A stretch of DNA of 64,000 bases from Turnera subulata (taxonomy: Eukaryota; Streptophyta; Magnoliopsida; Malpighiales; Passifloraceae). Location: contig JAKUCV010005751.1 in NCBI GenBank assembly GCA_028386065.3, positions 115,901 through 179,900 on the forward strand. The letters are read 5' to 3'. The notes under the pieces are model-generated. The model did no database searches and had not been told where the DNA came from. It saw nothing but the letters and a program-made list of their open reading frames with translations. Made by a program: the position numbers and the translations under genes. Shown here one piece after another: positions 42,746 to 53,752 of the stretch (its first letter is position 1; the number at the start of each line of letters is the position of its first letter).

Positions 42746-43772
42746 TGTTGGCCCAAAAAAGGCTAAGAAGGGGGGGTTGAATTAGCTTTTCCTCTTTTTT
42801 GGGTTTTCTGTGATTTGGCTCGACACAGAAGCCAAATGTGAAACTTAAATGAAATGCGAAATATAAAGGCAGGAAAGCACAGGAAACAAACAATTTATAG
42901 TGGTTCCCCACTTAGGAGTACATCCACTACCTAAAGGTCCCCCCTTTAGGATTTCTAAACTATCCACTAATTTGGCTTTTACAGGCGAGCCAAATAACCC
43001 AAAGCTGAACCTAGCTTTGTCTACCCAACAAGATTATCCCCTAATCCTGCTGATTACAACCTTTCCCAAGGCAAAGCTTCAAGAGTGACTCACTCAAGAA
43101 GTTACACGATTTAAGCACAAAGAATAACTCTCAAGGTAAGCTCTTTTCTCAACTTACAATCTCTTGAATGGCTAGGTTAAGTTGCTGTGAGGCTTCAATC
43201 CTCTATTTATAGATTCTAAGGATGGGGAGATGTGTTTCTCAACGGCTAAAAATCGTCCAGGTGGCAGCCGAGTAGACTTCTTGCTTCATTAAATAAAACT
43301 GTCCAGTAGATGAACCAGATCTGGATATTTTTTTTGGCAGAAATCTTCTCTCTTCAAAACGTTTCCATAAATAGAAAGTGAGGACCACTAATTCTTCCAG
43401 AGGTGAGAGAGGATGTGAGAACCACTTCTCTGATTTTTTTCTGACCCTTGGAGAGCAAACATAACGGATAGTGCAGTTTGTTTAATGTCAACCACTTTCT
43501 TGGACCACTTGCAGTAGCTTTTGGGACCACAACCCCAACTGTCCGGAGAGCGACCTTTTGGTCGATGCGGTGAAGCCAAATGTTCCTGGATTTGGTTTCT
43601 GCGAGAAACTAAATTTTTCTGCCAATACTAAAAACACACAAGGCTTACCAAAATATTTGTTAATCATCAAAACAATATAATAAGTATTGAATAATCATCA
43701 TAAATATACTAAACAGGATTAGTCTTAATTATTTGCTTAATTAATGCCCTTAATCACATGTTTAGGCTAACA
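42746..43772 (-). repeat. 3' LTR of the inverted Sirevirus B copy
   Basis: Plus-strand ends TGTTGGCCCA and TTAGGCTAACA; 1027 bases. On the minus strand it follows a purine tract (ATCAAAAATGAGGAGAT, 43773-43790), so this is the 3' LTR of a minus-strand copy whose end was integrated normally at AAGTC (42741-42745) in pol of the plus-strand element. Confidence 0.85.
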
Positions 43773-44662
43773 ATCTCCTCATTTTTGATGATGACAAACA
43801 TGTTGTCAATTCAGCCATGAACAGTGGTTAAAATAAGATAACCAGATAAGTAAAACTCCCCCTGTTTCATAGGCATAATCACAAAAAATTATAACGCATT
43901 CATTTGGCTTATCCAACCAGCAAAATGCTCCCCCTACATTTGTGCATAGTATATTTTAAAAATTTGCTATTGGCTTTTTGCCAAGAACTCCCCCTGCATA
44001 TAGGCATAGTATACATATGATTTCATATATATATATCCTACAATGAACATTCAGTATAACAAAAGTATCAATTGGCTTTTGCATGGAGCCAAATCTTTCC
44101 CTGCATCAGAAAATAATCGCAATGTATACCGCAGCAGAATCAATATCAACAACAACATATTTGGTTGTTTCACCGAACCAAATATTATTCCCTGCATAAA
44201 AAATTTCCACAAGAGATGTAGCGTAGCAGGAACATAAATTCCATACATTCATAAGAGCCAAATCTTTCCCTGCATCAAAAAATAATCGCAAGGTATACCG
44301 CAGCAGAATCAATATCAACAACAACATATTTGGCTAATTCACCGAGCCAAATATTGTTCCCTACATAAAAGAATTTCCACAAGAGATGTAGCGTAGTAGG
44401 AACATACATTTCATACATTCACAACATATCATACTCCCCTTTTTTTCATCAGCAAAAGATAACACTTATAAAACCCAGGGCGGATAATAGATAATACCAA
44501 ATCCAAAGATAAATATCCAAAAACATAAGAAACCAAATATCCAAGCACAAACTAAATATTCAAGTGATACAAACCATAGGTAGAATAGTTGTAAGAAAGT
44601 ACTTAGCTAAATGCAGATGAGGAATACAATGCATAACCTAAGAGCATCAGTTCTATAGAGTA
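43773..44662 (-). other. Non-coding spacer of the inverted copy with repeated dyads
   Basis: The minus-strand polypurine tract is next to the LTR. About 870 bases follow without a gene. A segment of roughly 180 bases is duplicated (44085-44230 and 44260-44410: CTTTCCCTGCATCA, AATAATCGCAA, GCAGCAGAATCAATATC). Each copy holds an ATTTGGYT/ARCCAAAT dyad (for example 44159-44166 with 44176-44183). Confidence 0.7.
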
Positions 44663-47164
44663 TCAATCTTCATCAAAATCATCTTGAGTCAGAGCGGCAG
44701 TGATTTGGTCAAGCTTCTCAAATGTCTTGGTCTGGAACTTCTTCATTTGGTTCCTCATGGAACCAAGTTCTTCCTTCAGCTCACTGATCTCATCCTTCAT
44801 TCCAGTAACCAGAACATTCAGTTCCTCAAGTTTGTGATCCTTTTCGGCTCCAGATTTGGTCACAGAGTATTTTCTTTCCGGATTTGGCTTGATAGACATC
44901 TTCACCAGAGTATCAACATTGATTTCCTTGAGCCTAATCGGCTTATCCTCACCAGTGGGCTTGATCTTCAATTGTTTAGCCAGCAAGGTAATAAGTGCAC
45001 CATAAGAATGTTCCTTGTAGATGCCCATGTGATGGAGAATAAGAGTTCCAAAGCAGATAGAAGATTTCTCGATAAGGCAAGTTTCTTGATCATTGAGCGA
45101 GAATTCTTTCTAGGCATGATGACCCTAGTAAGAGTGTACATCAGAGCTCTCTCTCTTGACTTCAAGGCATTGTAATTTCCAGATTTGGTGCTCCCAAAGA
45201 GAAGCATATTTTGCTTGGAGTGAAAGGAAGTCTTCAGAATATTGATTAGAGTTCCAGAAGCAGAGTCATAGAACTTTACTTTACCCGGCTTCATCTTTAA
45301 CAGGTCACATATCATCTCGGTTCTCACTGTAATCTTCTTCCCTTTGATTCTTGTTTTGATGCGAGCAGACCATTATCACCATACTCCACAGTTTTGTTAT
45401 AATAGAAGTCCTTCATCAAAGCTTCATATCCTTGTTCCTTCAAGGTGACCAAAGGGGTGAGCTTAGCGTCCTTCCACAGTTTGCTACACCGATTCCCTTA
45501 AAGTCATTTAGAACCATAGTGCAAGTGGGGTTGTGAGTGAAGTACTTCTTCTTGGCCTTCATGCTGGATCTAGATTTGGTTAGAGCCTTGAGCTTCTTTT
45601 TGGCTAGAGTTGGAATAATTTCTTCCTCCTTTTCAGATTCCTCCCCAACCTCTAGCTCTTTATCATCATCCTCCTCTTTGTCTTCCTCATCATCATCCTT
45701 ATCATCATCATTGTGGTCATCTCCTTATCAGACTCGTCATCTAATCCTTCCTTGTCTAAGCCGCTTTCATTCTCTGGTTCATCCTCAAACTTCAGTTCCT
45801 TGTCGCTCTCATTTAGTTTCTGATCACTGTTATTTGGCTCACCATCAGCCAAATCATCATCTGACTTCTCTTTGTCTTCATCACTTCTCTTTCTCTTTCT
45901 GGAGCTCTTGTTATCATCATTAGAATCAACTTCAATAATTTTCTCTCCAAGCTTCTTTCCTCCTTTTCCAAAACACAGTTTGAGCACATGCGCTTGGCCT
46001 GAGAAGCCAAGCTCTTGATGTTTGAGTGGTTGGAGTTTGAGATAAGTGCTTTGGCAGTTTTGGTCTGAGTGCATCAGATTTGGTTTTTGAGGTCTCGACT
46101 TCTTTCTCTGCATCAGTTTCTAGAACAACTCTCTCAGCATCAGATTTGGTCTCTGGTTGGGCCAAATCTCCTTCTGGCAGCACATTCTCATCCTTCTCTT
46201 CAGGAAGCAAGCTTTGATTTCCAACAGTCACCTCTTCTGCCTCATCAGCCGCTTCTTTTCCAAACTCTGCACCATGAACTAAATTCTTTTTGGCTTCAAC
46301 ATCAACTTCTGAAATTGGAATCCCGAGAGGGCTTTCATCAGCTTTCTCTGAGCTCTTCTCAACAGCTTCTGCCTTCTTCTGATCTTTAGATCTGGTTTTA
46401 TCATCAGCCTGAATCCTTTTTACTGGGCTTGAAGATTTGGCTCATACCGCAGCTAAATCAGAGCCTTCATTCAGATTATCTATAACTCCCCCAAGTTGCT
46501 TCCTCTTCTCAGCATAAAAATCCTCAGCATCTCTTCCTAGAGGTGGCACCAATGTTCTCACAAATTCAGACAGGACATCATTCTTGGTTTTTGAAGAACT
46601 AGAGCCTTCACTAACAGATCTTGGTTTCGCCAAAGACTTAATCTTTGCACCAGATTCAGCCCCTTTCTCAACACTCATAACAATGGTATCAACAATAGTA
46701 TTTCCAGCTTCCGATTTTGTTTTTAGGGATCCTAACATAGTTTTCTCCGCAATATACACCTCCCCAGAGCTTGAAACACGAACACTAAAAGGAGCGGAAG
46801 TCATAACCCCAGTTTCAAGGATATTACCCAATGGTATTTCCTTAAGATTGAAGTCATGAGCTTTGGAATTAGACCCTTCCTTTGGAGGCACCATGGCTTC
46901 TTCATGTAGTGCAGACTCGGAATGTGGACCAAGCTTGAGCTTGTCGATTTGAGAAACTGCCTCTCTTCCTGGTGAAGTGAGTTTAGGGTTTGCACTAGTT
47001 TCTAGCTCTTTCCCCTTTTTCTTTTCCGGTGCCGAGGACTTCTTGAAGACAGGTTTTGCAAAAGCCATCTTAGTTCTTCCTTTAGGTGCTGCCGGCAGTT
47101 TTGGTGGTTTTTGTTTTGTGGGGGTTTGTCTCAAGGCTTTTCCTTTGCCCGTGTTTGTCTTCAT
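44663..47164 (-). pseudogene. Sirevirus B third ORF, inverted copy
   Basis: Starts at MKTNTGKGKALRQ (ATG 47162-47164) with a basic Lys/Pro-rich N-terminus (KQKPPKLPAAPKGRTKMAF). It runs to a stop near 46442, then continues with LPEEKDENVLPEGDLAQPE, and after frame changes a long acidic Asp/Glu/Ser region (DSNDDNKSSRKRKRSDEDK), the domain shared with element A (MICDLLKMKPGKVKFYDSAS, LTRVIMPRKNS, MGIYKEHSYGALITLLAKQL) and a C-terminal coiled coil (ELNVLVTGMKDEISELKEEL). There are several frameshifts. It resembles the putative plant transposon protein type. No membrane segment is visible. Function is unknown. It keeps about 1 kb of N-terminal sequence that the plus-strand copy has lost. Confidence 0.7.
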
Positions 47165-47736
47165 GATGGAGAGAAATTTTAGGGTTTGTGAGTTAATGTG
47201 TTTGAATGCAAAACTGAAAGTGGAAGTTAAAAAGGAAGTGGATAAGGAGAAGAAACCAGTCACTTTCATTTAATGAACTCCTTCCTTTTGCAGCTTTTTC
47301 TCTTTATGTAAGATGCGGGACAGAACATAACCGTTGTGCCAGAAACTCCCCATTTTGACCTTGCTTTTTCTCTTTCTTCTTTAACTGCCGCTTATGGACC
47401 GCTGGACAATCGGTTTTGGCTCATCCATGAACCAAATCCTGCAGCTCTTCCTCTTTGATGCTCTTGATGATTTCATTGCAGCCATGACTTGTCGTCATAT
47501 GCTCATATGCTTAGTGCAGGTGTGAGATGTGTAACAATTATATATATTCTAAGTGCATATGTGTGCAATATGTTATGATATGCATGAACACATAAAAACC
47601 AAATGTAGAGCCAAATCAGAATACTTATGATATATTGCAAATACCAAGATCAAATCTGATTTTGGTGAACTGGTCTTCCTTCAATGGTTTGGTAAAGAAG
47701 TCAGCCAGTTGATTTTCAGTTCTACAAACTCAATAG
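47165..47736 (-). pseudogene. pol: Spacer and pol C-terminal end of the inverted copy
   Basis: The minus strand at 47640-47736 reads as RNase H/pol end (TENQLAD, TKPLKEDQFTKI) after a one-base deletion relative to the plus-strand copy. It is truncated at 47736, at the same base as the plus-strand arm. The stretch 47165-47640 is non-coding and matches 47960-48180 inverted. Confidence 0.75.
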
Positions 47737-47849
47737 ATTCTAAGGATGGGGAGATGTGTTTCTCAACGGCTAAAAATCGTCTAGGTGGCAGCCGAGTTGA
47801 CTTCTTACTTCATTAAATAAAATTGTCGAGCAGACGAACCAGATCTGGA
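47737..47849 (-). repeat. LTR fragment at the centre of the inverted repeat
   Basis: 113 bases (GATTCTAAGGATGGGGAGAT to CCAGATCTGGA) matching 43211-43325 of the inverted copy's LTR in the same orientation, with several substitutions. The flanks on both sides are inverted copies of one pol sequence, so it is the loop of a large hairpin-like structure. ATA and ATATT microhomologies are at the joins. Confidence 0.8.
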
Positions 47850-47962
47850 TATTGAGTTTGTGAGAACTGAAAATCAACTGGCAGACATCTCTACCAAACC
47901 ATTGAAGGAAGATCAATTCACCAAAATCAGACTCGAGCTTGGTAATTGCAATATATCATAAG
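47850..47962 (+). pseudogene. pol: Sirevirus B pol C-terminal end, plus-strand copy
   Basis: Reads FVRTENQLADISTKPLKEDQ and FTKIRLELGNCNIS followed by a stop: the conserved end of copia pol. All pol between 42745 and this point is missing from the plus-strand element. Confidence 0.8.
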
Positions 47963-48179
47963 AATTCTGATTTGGCTCCATATTTGGTTTCTATGTGTTC
48001 ATGCATATCATAAAATATTACACACATATGCACTTAGAATATATTCAATCGTCATACTTTCTACACTTGCACTAAGCATCTGAGCATATGACAATAACTC
48101 ATGGATCCATTCAAATCACTAAGAGCATCAAAAAGCAAGAGTTGTAGTATTTGGTTCAGACTTGAGCCAAAACCTATTC
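47963..48179 (+). other. Spacer between pol and third ORF
   Basis: Non-coding. Inverted match to 47400-47640. Holds a TTTGGTTC...GAGCCAAAA dyad at about 48150-48172. Confidence 0.6.
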
Positions 48180-49684
48180 AACAGTCCATAGCCAGTGATT
48201 AGTGGAAGAGAATCAGCTAAAAAGGCTGAAAAGGAGACTGTGGAAAATCAAAGCTTGCTGCCAGAAGAGAAAGATGAGAATGTACCGCCAGAAGGAGATT
48301 TGGCTCAACCAGAGACCAAATCTGATGCTGAGAAAGTTGTTCCAGAAACTGAAGTAGAGAAAGAAGCCGAGAGCTCAAAAACCAAATCTAATGCACCCAA
48401 ACCAAAACTGCCAAAGCACTTGTCTCAAAATCTTACCACTCAAACATCAAGAGCTCGACCTGTCAGGCCAGGCAAACGTGCATAAACCGTATTTGGAAGA
48501 GGAGGAAAGAAGCTTGGAAAGAAGATTGTTGAAGTTGAATCTGATGATGATAAAGGTGAGAATTCACCTGTTGATGGAGGTAAAAAGAGTTCCAAAAGAG
48601 AAAGAGAAGTAAAGATGGCCAAAAGAAATCTGCTGATGATTTGGCTAATGAAGAGCCAAATAATAGTGACAAGGAACCGAATGAGAGCGACAAGGAACAG
48701 AATTCCGAGGAAGAGCCAGAGAAAGAGAAAGAATCAGACAAAGAAGCGTCTGATGATGATTCTGGAAATGAAGATGACCATGTTGATGATAATAAAGATG
48801 ATGATGAGGAAGACAAAGAAGAGGACGATGACAAAGAGCATGAAGTTGAGAAGAAATTTGAAAAGGAGAAAGAAATTACTCCAAAAGAAAGCTCAAGGCT
48901 CTGATCAAGTTCAGATCAAGCAAAAGGGCCAAGAAGAAATACTTCACCCATATCCCTACCTGCACTATGGTTCTAAGTGACTTTGAAGGAATCGGTGTAG
49001 CAAAATTGTTGAAAGATGCTAAGCTCACCATCTTAGTCACCTTGAAAGAACAAGGGTATGAAGCTTTAATGAAGGATTTCTTCGGTAACAAGATTGTGGA
49101 GTATGGGAAAGATGGTCTGCTCACTTGCACCAAAATGAAGATCAAAGGGAAGAAGATCACAATGACAGTTGAGATGATATGTGATTTGTTGAAGAAGAAG
49201 CCGGACAAGATAGGGTTCTATGATTCTGCTTCTGGAACTCCATTCAACATGCCATGGAAGAATTGTTGCATTATGATCATGAAACTTGATCAATGGATCA
49301 TTGCTTGTCTTATCAAAAAATGTTCTTTCTGCTTCAGTACTTTTATTCTCCATCACATAGGTATCTACAAGGAACATTCTCATGGTGCACTCATTACCTT
49401 ACTGGCTAAAGAGTTGAAGATTAAGCCTAAGGAAATCATTATTGACACTCTGACGAAGATTTCTATCAAGCCAAATCCCGAAGGGGAATATTTTGTGACC
49501 AAATCTGCAGCCACAAAAGGATCATAAGCTTGAGGAACTAAATGCTCTTGTTATTGGGATGAATGATGAGATTAGTGAGCTGAAGGAAGAACTTGGTTCC
49601 ATGTGGAGCCAAATGAAAAAATTTCAGACCAAGATATTTGAGAAGTTTGACCAAATCACTACAGTTCTTATTTGAGATGATTTT
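48180..49684 (+). pseudogene. Sirevirus B third ORF, plus-strand copy
   Basis: Counterpart of 44663-47164 but missing the first kilobase: it begins at the segment LLPEEKDENVPPEGDLAQPE. The acidic region (EEPNNSDKEPNESDKEQNSE, about 48640-48900) follows, and after a frame change the conserved part from 48967 (SDFEGIGVAKLLKDAKLTIL, EQGYEALMKDFFGNKIVEY, MICDLLKKKPDKIGFYDSAS, HIGIYKEHSHGALITLLAKE) and the decayed coiled-coil end. It is open from 48967 to 49527. The two copies together show how the intact protein was ordered: basic, acidic, conserved domain, coiled coil. Confidence 0.72.
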
Positions 49685-50693
49685 GATGAAGAATGATGCT
49701 CTATAGATCTGATGCTCTTAGGTCATGCATTGCATTCCCATCTAAATTTTAGCTAAGTACTTTTATAACTATCCTACTTATGGTTTGAATAACTTGAATA
49801 TTTGGCTTGCTTTTGGATATTTTGCTTTGTGCTATTATGTGTGGTTATCTATTATCTCCTTTGGATTTTATTTGTGTTATCTCTTTTGCTGATGCCAAAA
49901 AGGGGAGAAATATATGTTGTTAGGGGTGATATATATGTTGTTTTCAATGGAACATATGTTCCTGCTGCGGTATACCGTGTGTGTTAATTCTTCTGATGCA
50001 GGGAACAATATTTGGCTTGGTGAAATAGCCAAATATGTTGTTGATGATATTGATACTGTTGCGATATACCTAGTAGTTATTTTCTGATACAGGGAACAAG
50101 TTTTGGCTCTGTGAAAAAGCCAAATAATAATCTTGATATACTGAAATTTCATTGCAGGATATATGTATGTGAAAATTTTGGGAATGAAATCATATGTATA
50201 CTGTGCCTATATGCAGGGGGAGCTATTGCCAAAAAGCCTTTAGCAAATTTTTAAGTATACTGTGCTTATATGTAGAGGGAGCTATTGGCAAAAAGTCTTT
50301 AGTAAATTTTTAAAAGTATACTGTGCATAAACGCAAGGAAAGTATTTGGCCAATCGAATGAGCCAAATGAATGCGTTTTTGAATTTCTTGACTATGTCTA
50401 CAAAATAGGAGGAGCTTACTTATTTGGTTATCTTATTTCTAATAATTGTTTTTGGCTGAATGTTTTTATCTATGTTTCTTTTGCTGATGACAAAAGGGGG
50501 AGAAGTATATGATGTGTTATATGTTTGAAAATAGGAGAGAAAGTATGTTTGAATGAATGGCTATGGTAAATAGTATTGCTATATTACAAAAGCCTTTTAT
50601 AAACGGGGAGCATTGAAACAGGAGAGTTTATATACATGTGTTAAATATGATTTTACCTCTATTTTATAGGAAACAACACAGCATGTTTGTCAT
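49685..50693 (+). other. Non-coding spacer before the 3' LTR
   Basis: About 1 kb with no gene. It contains repeated segments with TATATGTTG and TATACTGTGC, and dyads ATTTGGCT/AGCCAAAT at 50010/50027 and ATTTGGCC/AGCCAAAT at 50344/50361. Inverted counterpart of 43773-44662. Confidence 0.7.
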
Positions 50694-50711
50694 CATCAAA
50701 AAGGGGGAGAT
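50694..50711 (+). other. Polypurine tract of Sirevirus B
   Basis: ATCAAAAAGGGGGAGAT immediately before TGTTAGCC, the standard Sirevirus plus-strand primer. Confidence 0.85.
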
Positions 50712-51837
50712 TGTTAGCCTAAAGATGTAATTAGTAGTTTAATTACTAATTAATTAAGACTAATTATGTTTAGTATACAAATATATGTTTCTAATGATTC
50801 TGATGATCATTATATTATTTTTATGATTAACAAACATATTGGTTAAGTGTTTTGTGTTGTTTGAGTATCGGGAAGAAACATTTGGTTCCAGGAAGAAACC
50901 AAATGTTCAATGTATAAATATATGTTTCTGATGATCATTATATTGTTTTAATGATTAACAAACATATTGGTTAAGTGTTTTGTGTTGTTTGAGTATTGGC
51001 AAAAACATTTGGTTCCATGACGAAACCAAAACAGAGAAGATTTGGCTCCACAGGCTGCAGAACAAGCTGTCACTGTCAACCTATATTCTGTGTGGTCCCA
51101 GATCGGTAGTTGGCAATTTAAATGCCAACCAACGTCCAAACTTGCAGCTCAAGTGTTAGAAAAACATCTAGATAGTAGTCCACACACCTTCTAAGTATCT
51201 TGGAAGCTTTGGTGGTCCACACAAGCAACTTGTCACCTTCAGCCAATAAAGAATGTGGTCCCGAAAAAGTAGTTGACATTTAAGCAACTCAACTAGCGGT
51301 TTTGCTTGCTCACCAAAGGTCAGAAAAAGATCAGAAAAGTGGCCCTCACAACCTCTTTCATCCCTTCAAGAGCTGGTGGTCCTTACATTCCATTTTTTGG
51401 AAACATTTTTGAAGAAAAACAATTTATGCCCAAGTAATATCAAGATTTGGCTCATCTGCATGGACAGTTTTAAACCAAGTCAACTAACGGTTAAACTTGC
51501 ACTCCAAGGGTTAGATAAAGTTAAAAAAAGTGGTCCTCACATCCTCTCTCTACCCTGGAAGATATGGTGGTCCACACTTTCCATTTTTTGAAAGCGTTTT
51601 GAAGAAAAAAAATTACAGCTCAAGTATTCTACAGATTTGGCTTGCCTATGTGGACTCTTTTATTAGGGAAGCAAGAAGTCAACTCCTCTGCCACCTGGAC
51701 ATCATATGGCTGTTATATGAACATTGTGAGAGAGCTTCCCCATCCTGAGAACCTATATAAGAGGTCTGAAACCTCATTAGAAGAAGCACTTCAGCCTATG
51801 GAAATATTGTTAGAACAATAGCCCTACGCTAGAGGGG

Positions 51838-51851
51838 AGGGGGGGGGGGGG
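51838..51851. repeat. Poly-G run at the solo LTR end
   Basis: A run of 12 or more G, interrupted once by A, about 30 bases inside the LTR. The same place is G7 and G6 in the LTRs of element A. Such runs are prone to sequencing error. Confidence 0.7.
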
Positions 51852-52459
51852 TGAATAGCGTTTATCGGATTAAAACGAAATAAGCAGGAAATAAATGCGG
51901 AATTAAAGATTGAAGGACACAAACAATTAATCCTGGTTCACACACACACTACTTGTGTGGCTAATCCAGTCCTTCAAGAGACTCTCTTGAAGATTCCACT
52001 ATCTATGTTAAGCTTACGGGTGCTTAACAAACCGTTACAAACCTAGAGTTCTATTCACAAGAAACTCTAATCTCTTGCTTGAAGATACCTCACTTCAAGA
52101 CTTCTCACACAAGAAGATATACCCTCTTCATATGAATCTCAACAAGGGAACTAACCTCCCTTAAGGTGTATAGCAATACAATTACTCAAACAAAAGTTCT
52201 CACAAGAGTAGATAAGAGTTACAGAATTTAAGCTCAAAAAGGCAACTCTCAAATCCTCAATAGGATATTGGCTTAATAAAAATTGATTTTGATGTACAAA
52301 ATGAATGCTTCAATATTAAGAGTTAATTATTATTGAATCAGAGTTGAGAATGCTCAATTTGTAGCTCTAAAAAGTTATATGGCCGTTTGGAATCCACTTA
52401 AGAAACACTCTTAAACAAAACATAGTGGGTGCTAAAAAATTGTCAGAAATAACGGCCAT

Positions 52460-53144
52460 AACATCGATGTTTTAATACTCAACATCGATGTTTTGTCCAG
52501 TAAATTTGAATTATTGGACTAACGGTAACTAAAACATCGATGTTCTCAAGCCCAACTTCGATGTTATTTTAATTCTGTGTAGAACCATTAAATCATCATG
52601 TGAGGAACATCGATGTTTTATAACCCAACATCGATGTTATTTTGCTTTTGTGAAAATGAGATGAAAACTGATTCTTGAAGAACATCGATGTTTAATTCAC
52701 AACATCGATGTTATTTTGCCTCTGTGAAAAACGATTAAAGCTGACCATTGAGGAACATCGATGTTATGAAATCCAACATCGATATTTTGCTTATGTAAAG
52801 GATATTTTCAAATGCAACGGTCATGAGAACATCGATGTTTGGGAATCCAACATCGATGTTATTTGCCTACTGCCAATTTTTGGAAAATTTTTTGAAGGCA
52901 GGAACATCGATGTTTAGAAAGAAACATCGATGTTATTTTGGCTCGGCAAAAACAAATTGAAGCTGACCAATATGGAACATCGATGTTACAAATGAGAACA
53001 TCGATGTTATGACTAATTTTAAAAGCAACGGTCACTAGAACATCGATGTTTAGGATTCCAACATCGATGTTATTTGCCTACTGCCTGTTTTGGAAATTTG
53101 TCGGAAGGCAGAACATCGATGTTTTAAAACATAACATCGATGTT
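52460..53144 (-). repeat. Array E: ten palindrome pairs in the solo LTR
   Basis: Starts: 52460/52481, 52533/52554, 52606/52627, 52681/52701, 52754/52775, 52828/52849, 52903/52923, 52976/52997, 53039/53060, 53112/53133. Spacing is 20 or 21 throughout. Nearly all are exact AACATCGATGTT. Pair period is 63-75 bases. Confidence 0.92.
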
Positions 53145-53646
53145 ATTGATTCAAAAAAATAGTTTGATGTTTGAAATATGTTTATGTGATGCATGAGCAA
53201 ATTTTATCTTACTTTGAGCCAATGTCCAAGAAGAGTTGAGTGTTACACCTTGTACAATTTATGAATCTAACTCTTCTTTCTTGGCTCTTCAATCTTGTGC
53301 TCATTCACTTTGTTCTTGATGGTTTCTTTTGCTTGAGGATTGATTTGCCTTCATTTCAATTCATTTCCTTTTGATTCCTGAATAGTTTGTCAATATCAAA
53401 ACCTATAAGAAGCAAGGAGGCATTAGTTCCAACAAATATTCTGTGATATTTAGCTTCTACTGGAGCCAAATCCTCTAAGAGATTCAAAAATTCAGATTGA
53501 GCTTACCTTGAGTGAATCTCCTATTCTAAACTCGTTGTAAACACTTCTTGAGTGAGTCACTCTTGAAGTTATCTTGTTGAGGGCATCCTAAGTGAGATTA
53601 AGTTATAATCTTACTTGATACTCAAAGCTAGAATTAGTTTTGAGGA

Positions 53647-53752
53647 TAGGTTAGAGCTAAGCCTTTGAAAAGCTTGAGTGTAGGTTAGAGCTGAGCCTTT
53701 GAAAAACTTAGGTTAGAGCTGAGCCTTTGAAAAGCTTAGGTTAGAGCTGCTC
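53647..53752 (+). repeat. Minisatellite in the Sirevirus B 3' LTR
   Basis: Four tandem units starting AGGTTAGAGCT(A/G)AGCC. Counterpart of the three-copy array at 39994-40092. Confidence 0.8.

Larger units (their letters stand above)
51808..53434 (-). repeat. Solo LTR of a Sirevirus A-like element
   Basis: 1627 bases, TGTTAGAACA to TAGTTCCAACA on the plus strand, between perfect target duplications AATAT (51803-51807, 53435-53439). Its start (GCCCTACGCTAGAGGGG, GTGAATAGCG) is that of element A's LTR, and it carries palindrome array E. No internal sequence is present, so the element collapsed by LTR-LTR recombination. The matching site in the 5' LTR is empty, which confirms the insertion. Confidence 0.92.

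Noticed and set aside
45537..45923. Serine-rich ORF on the plus strand
   Set aside because: Antisense of the Asp/Glu-rich region of the third ORF in the inverted copy.
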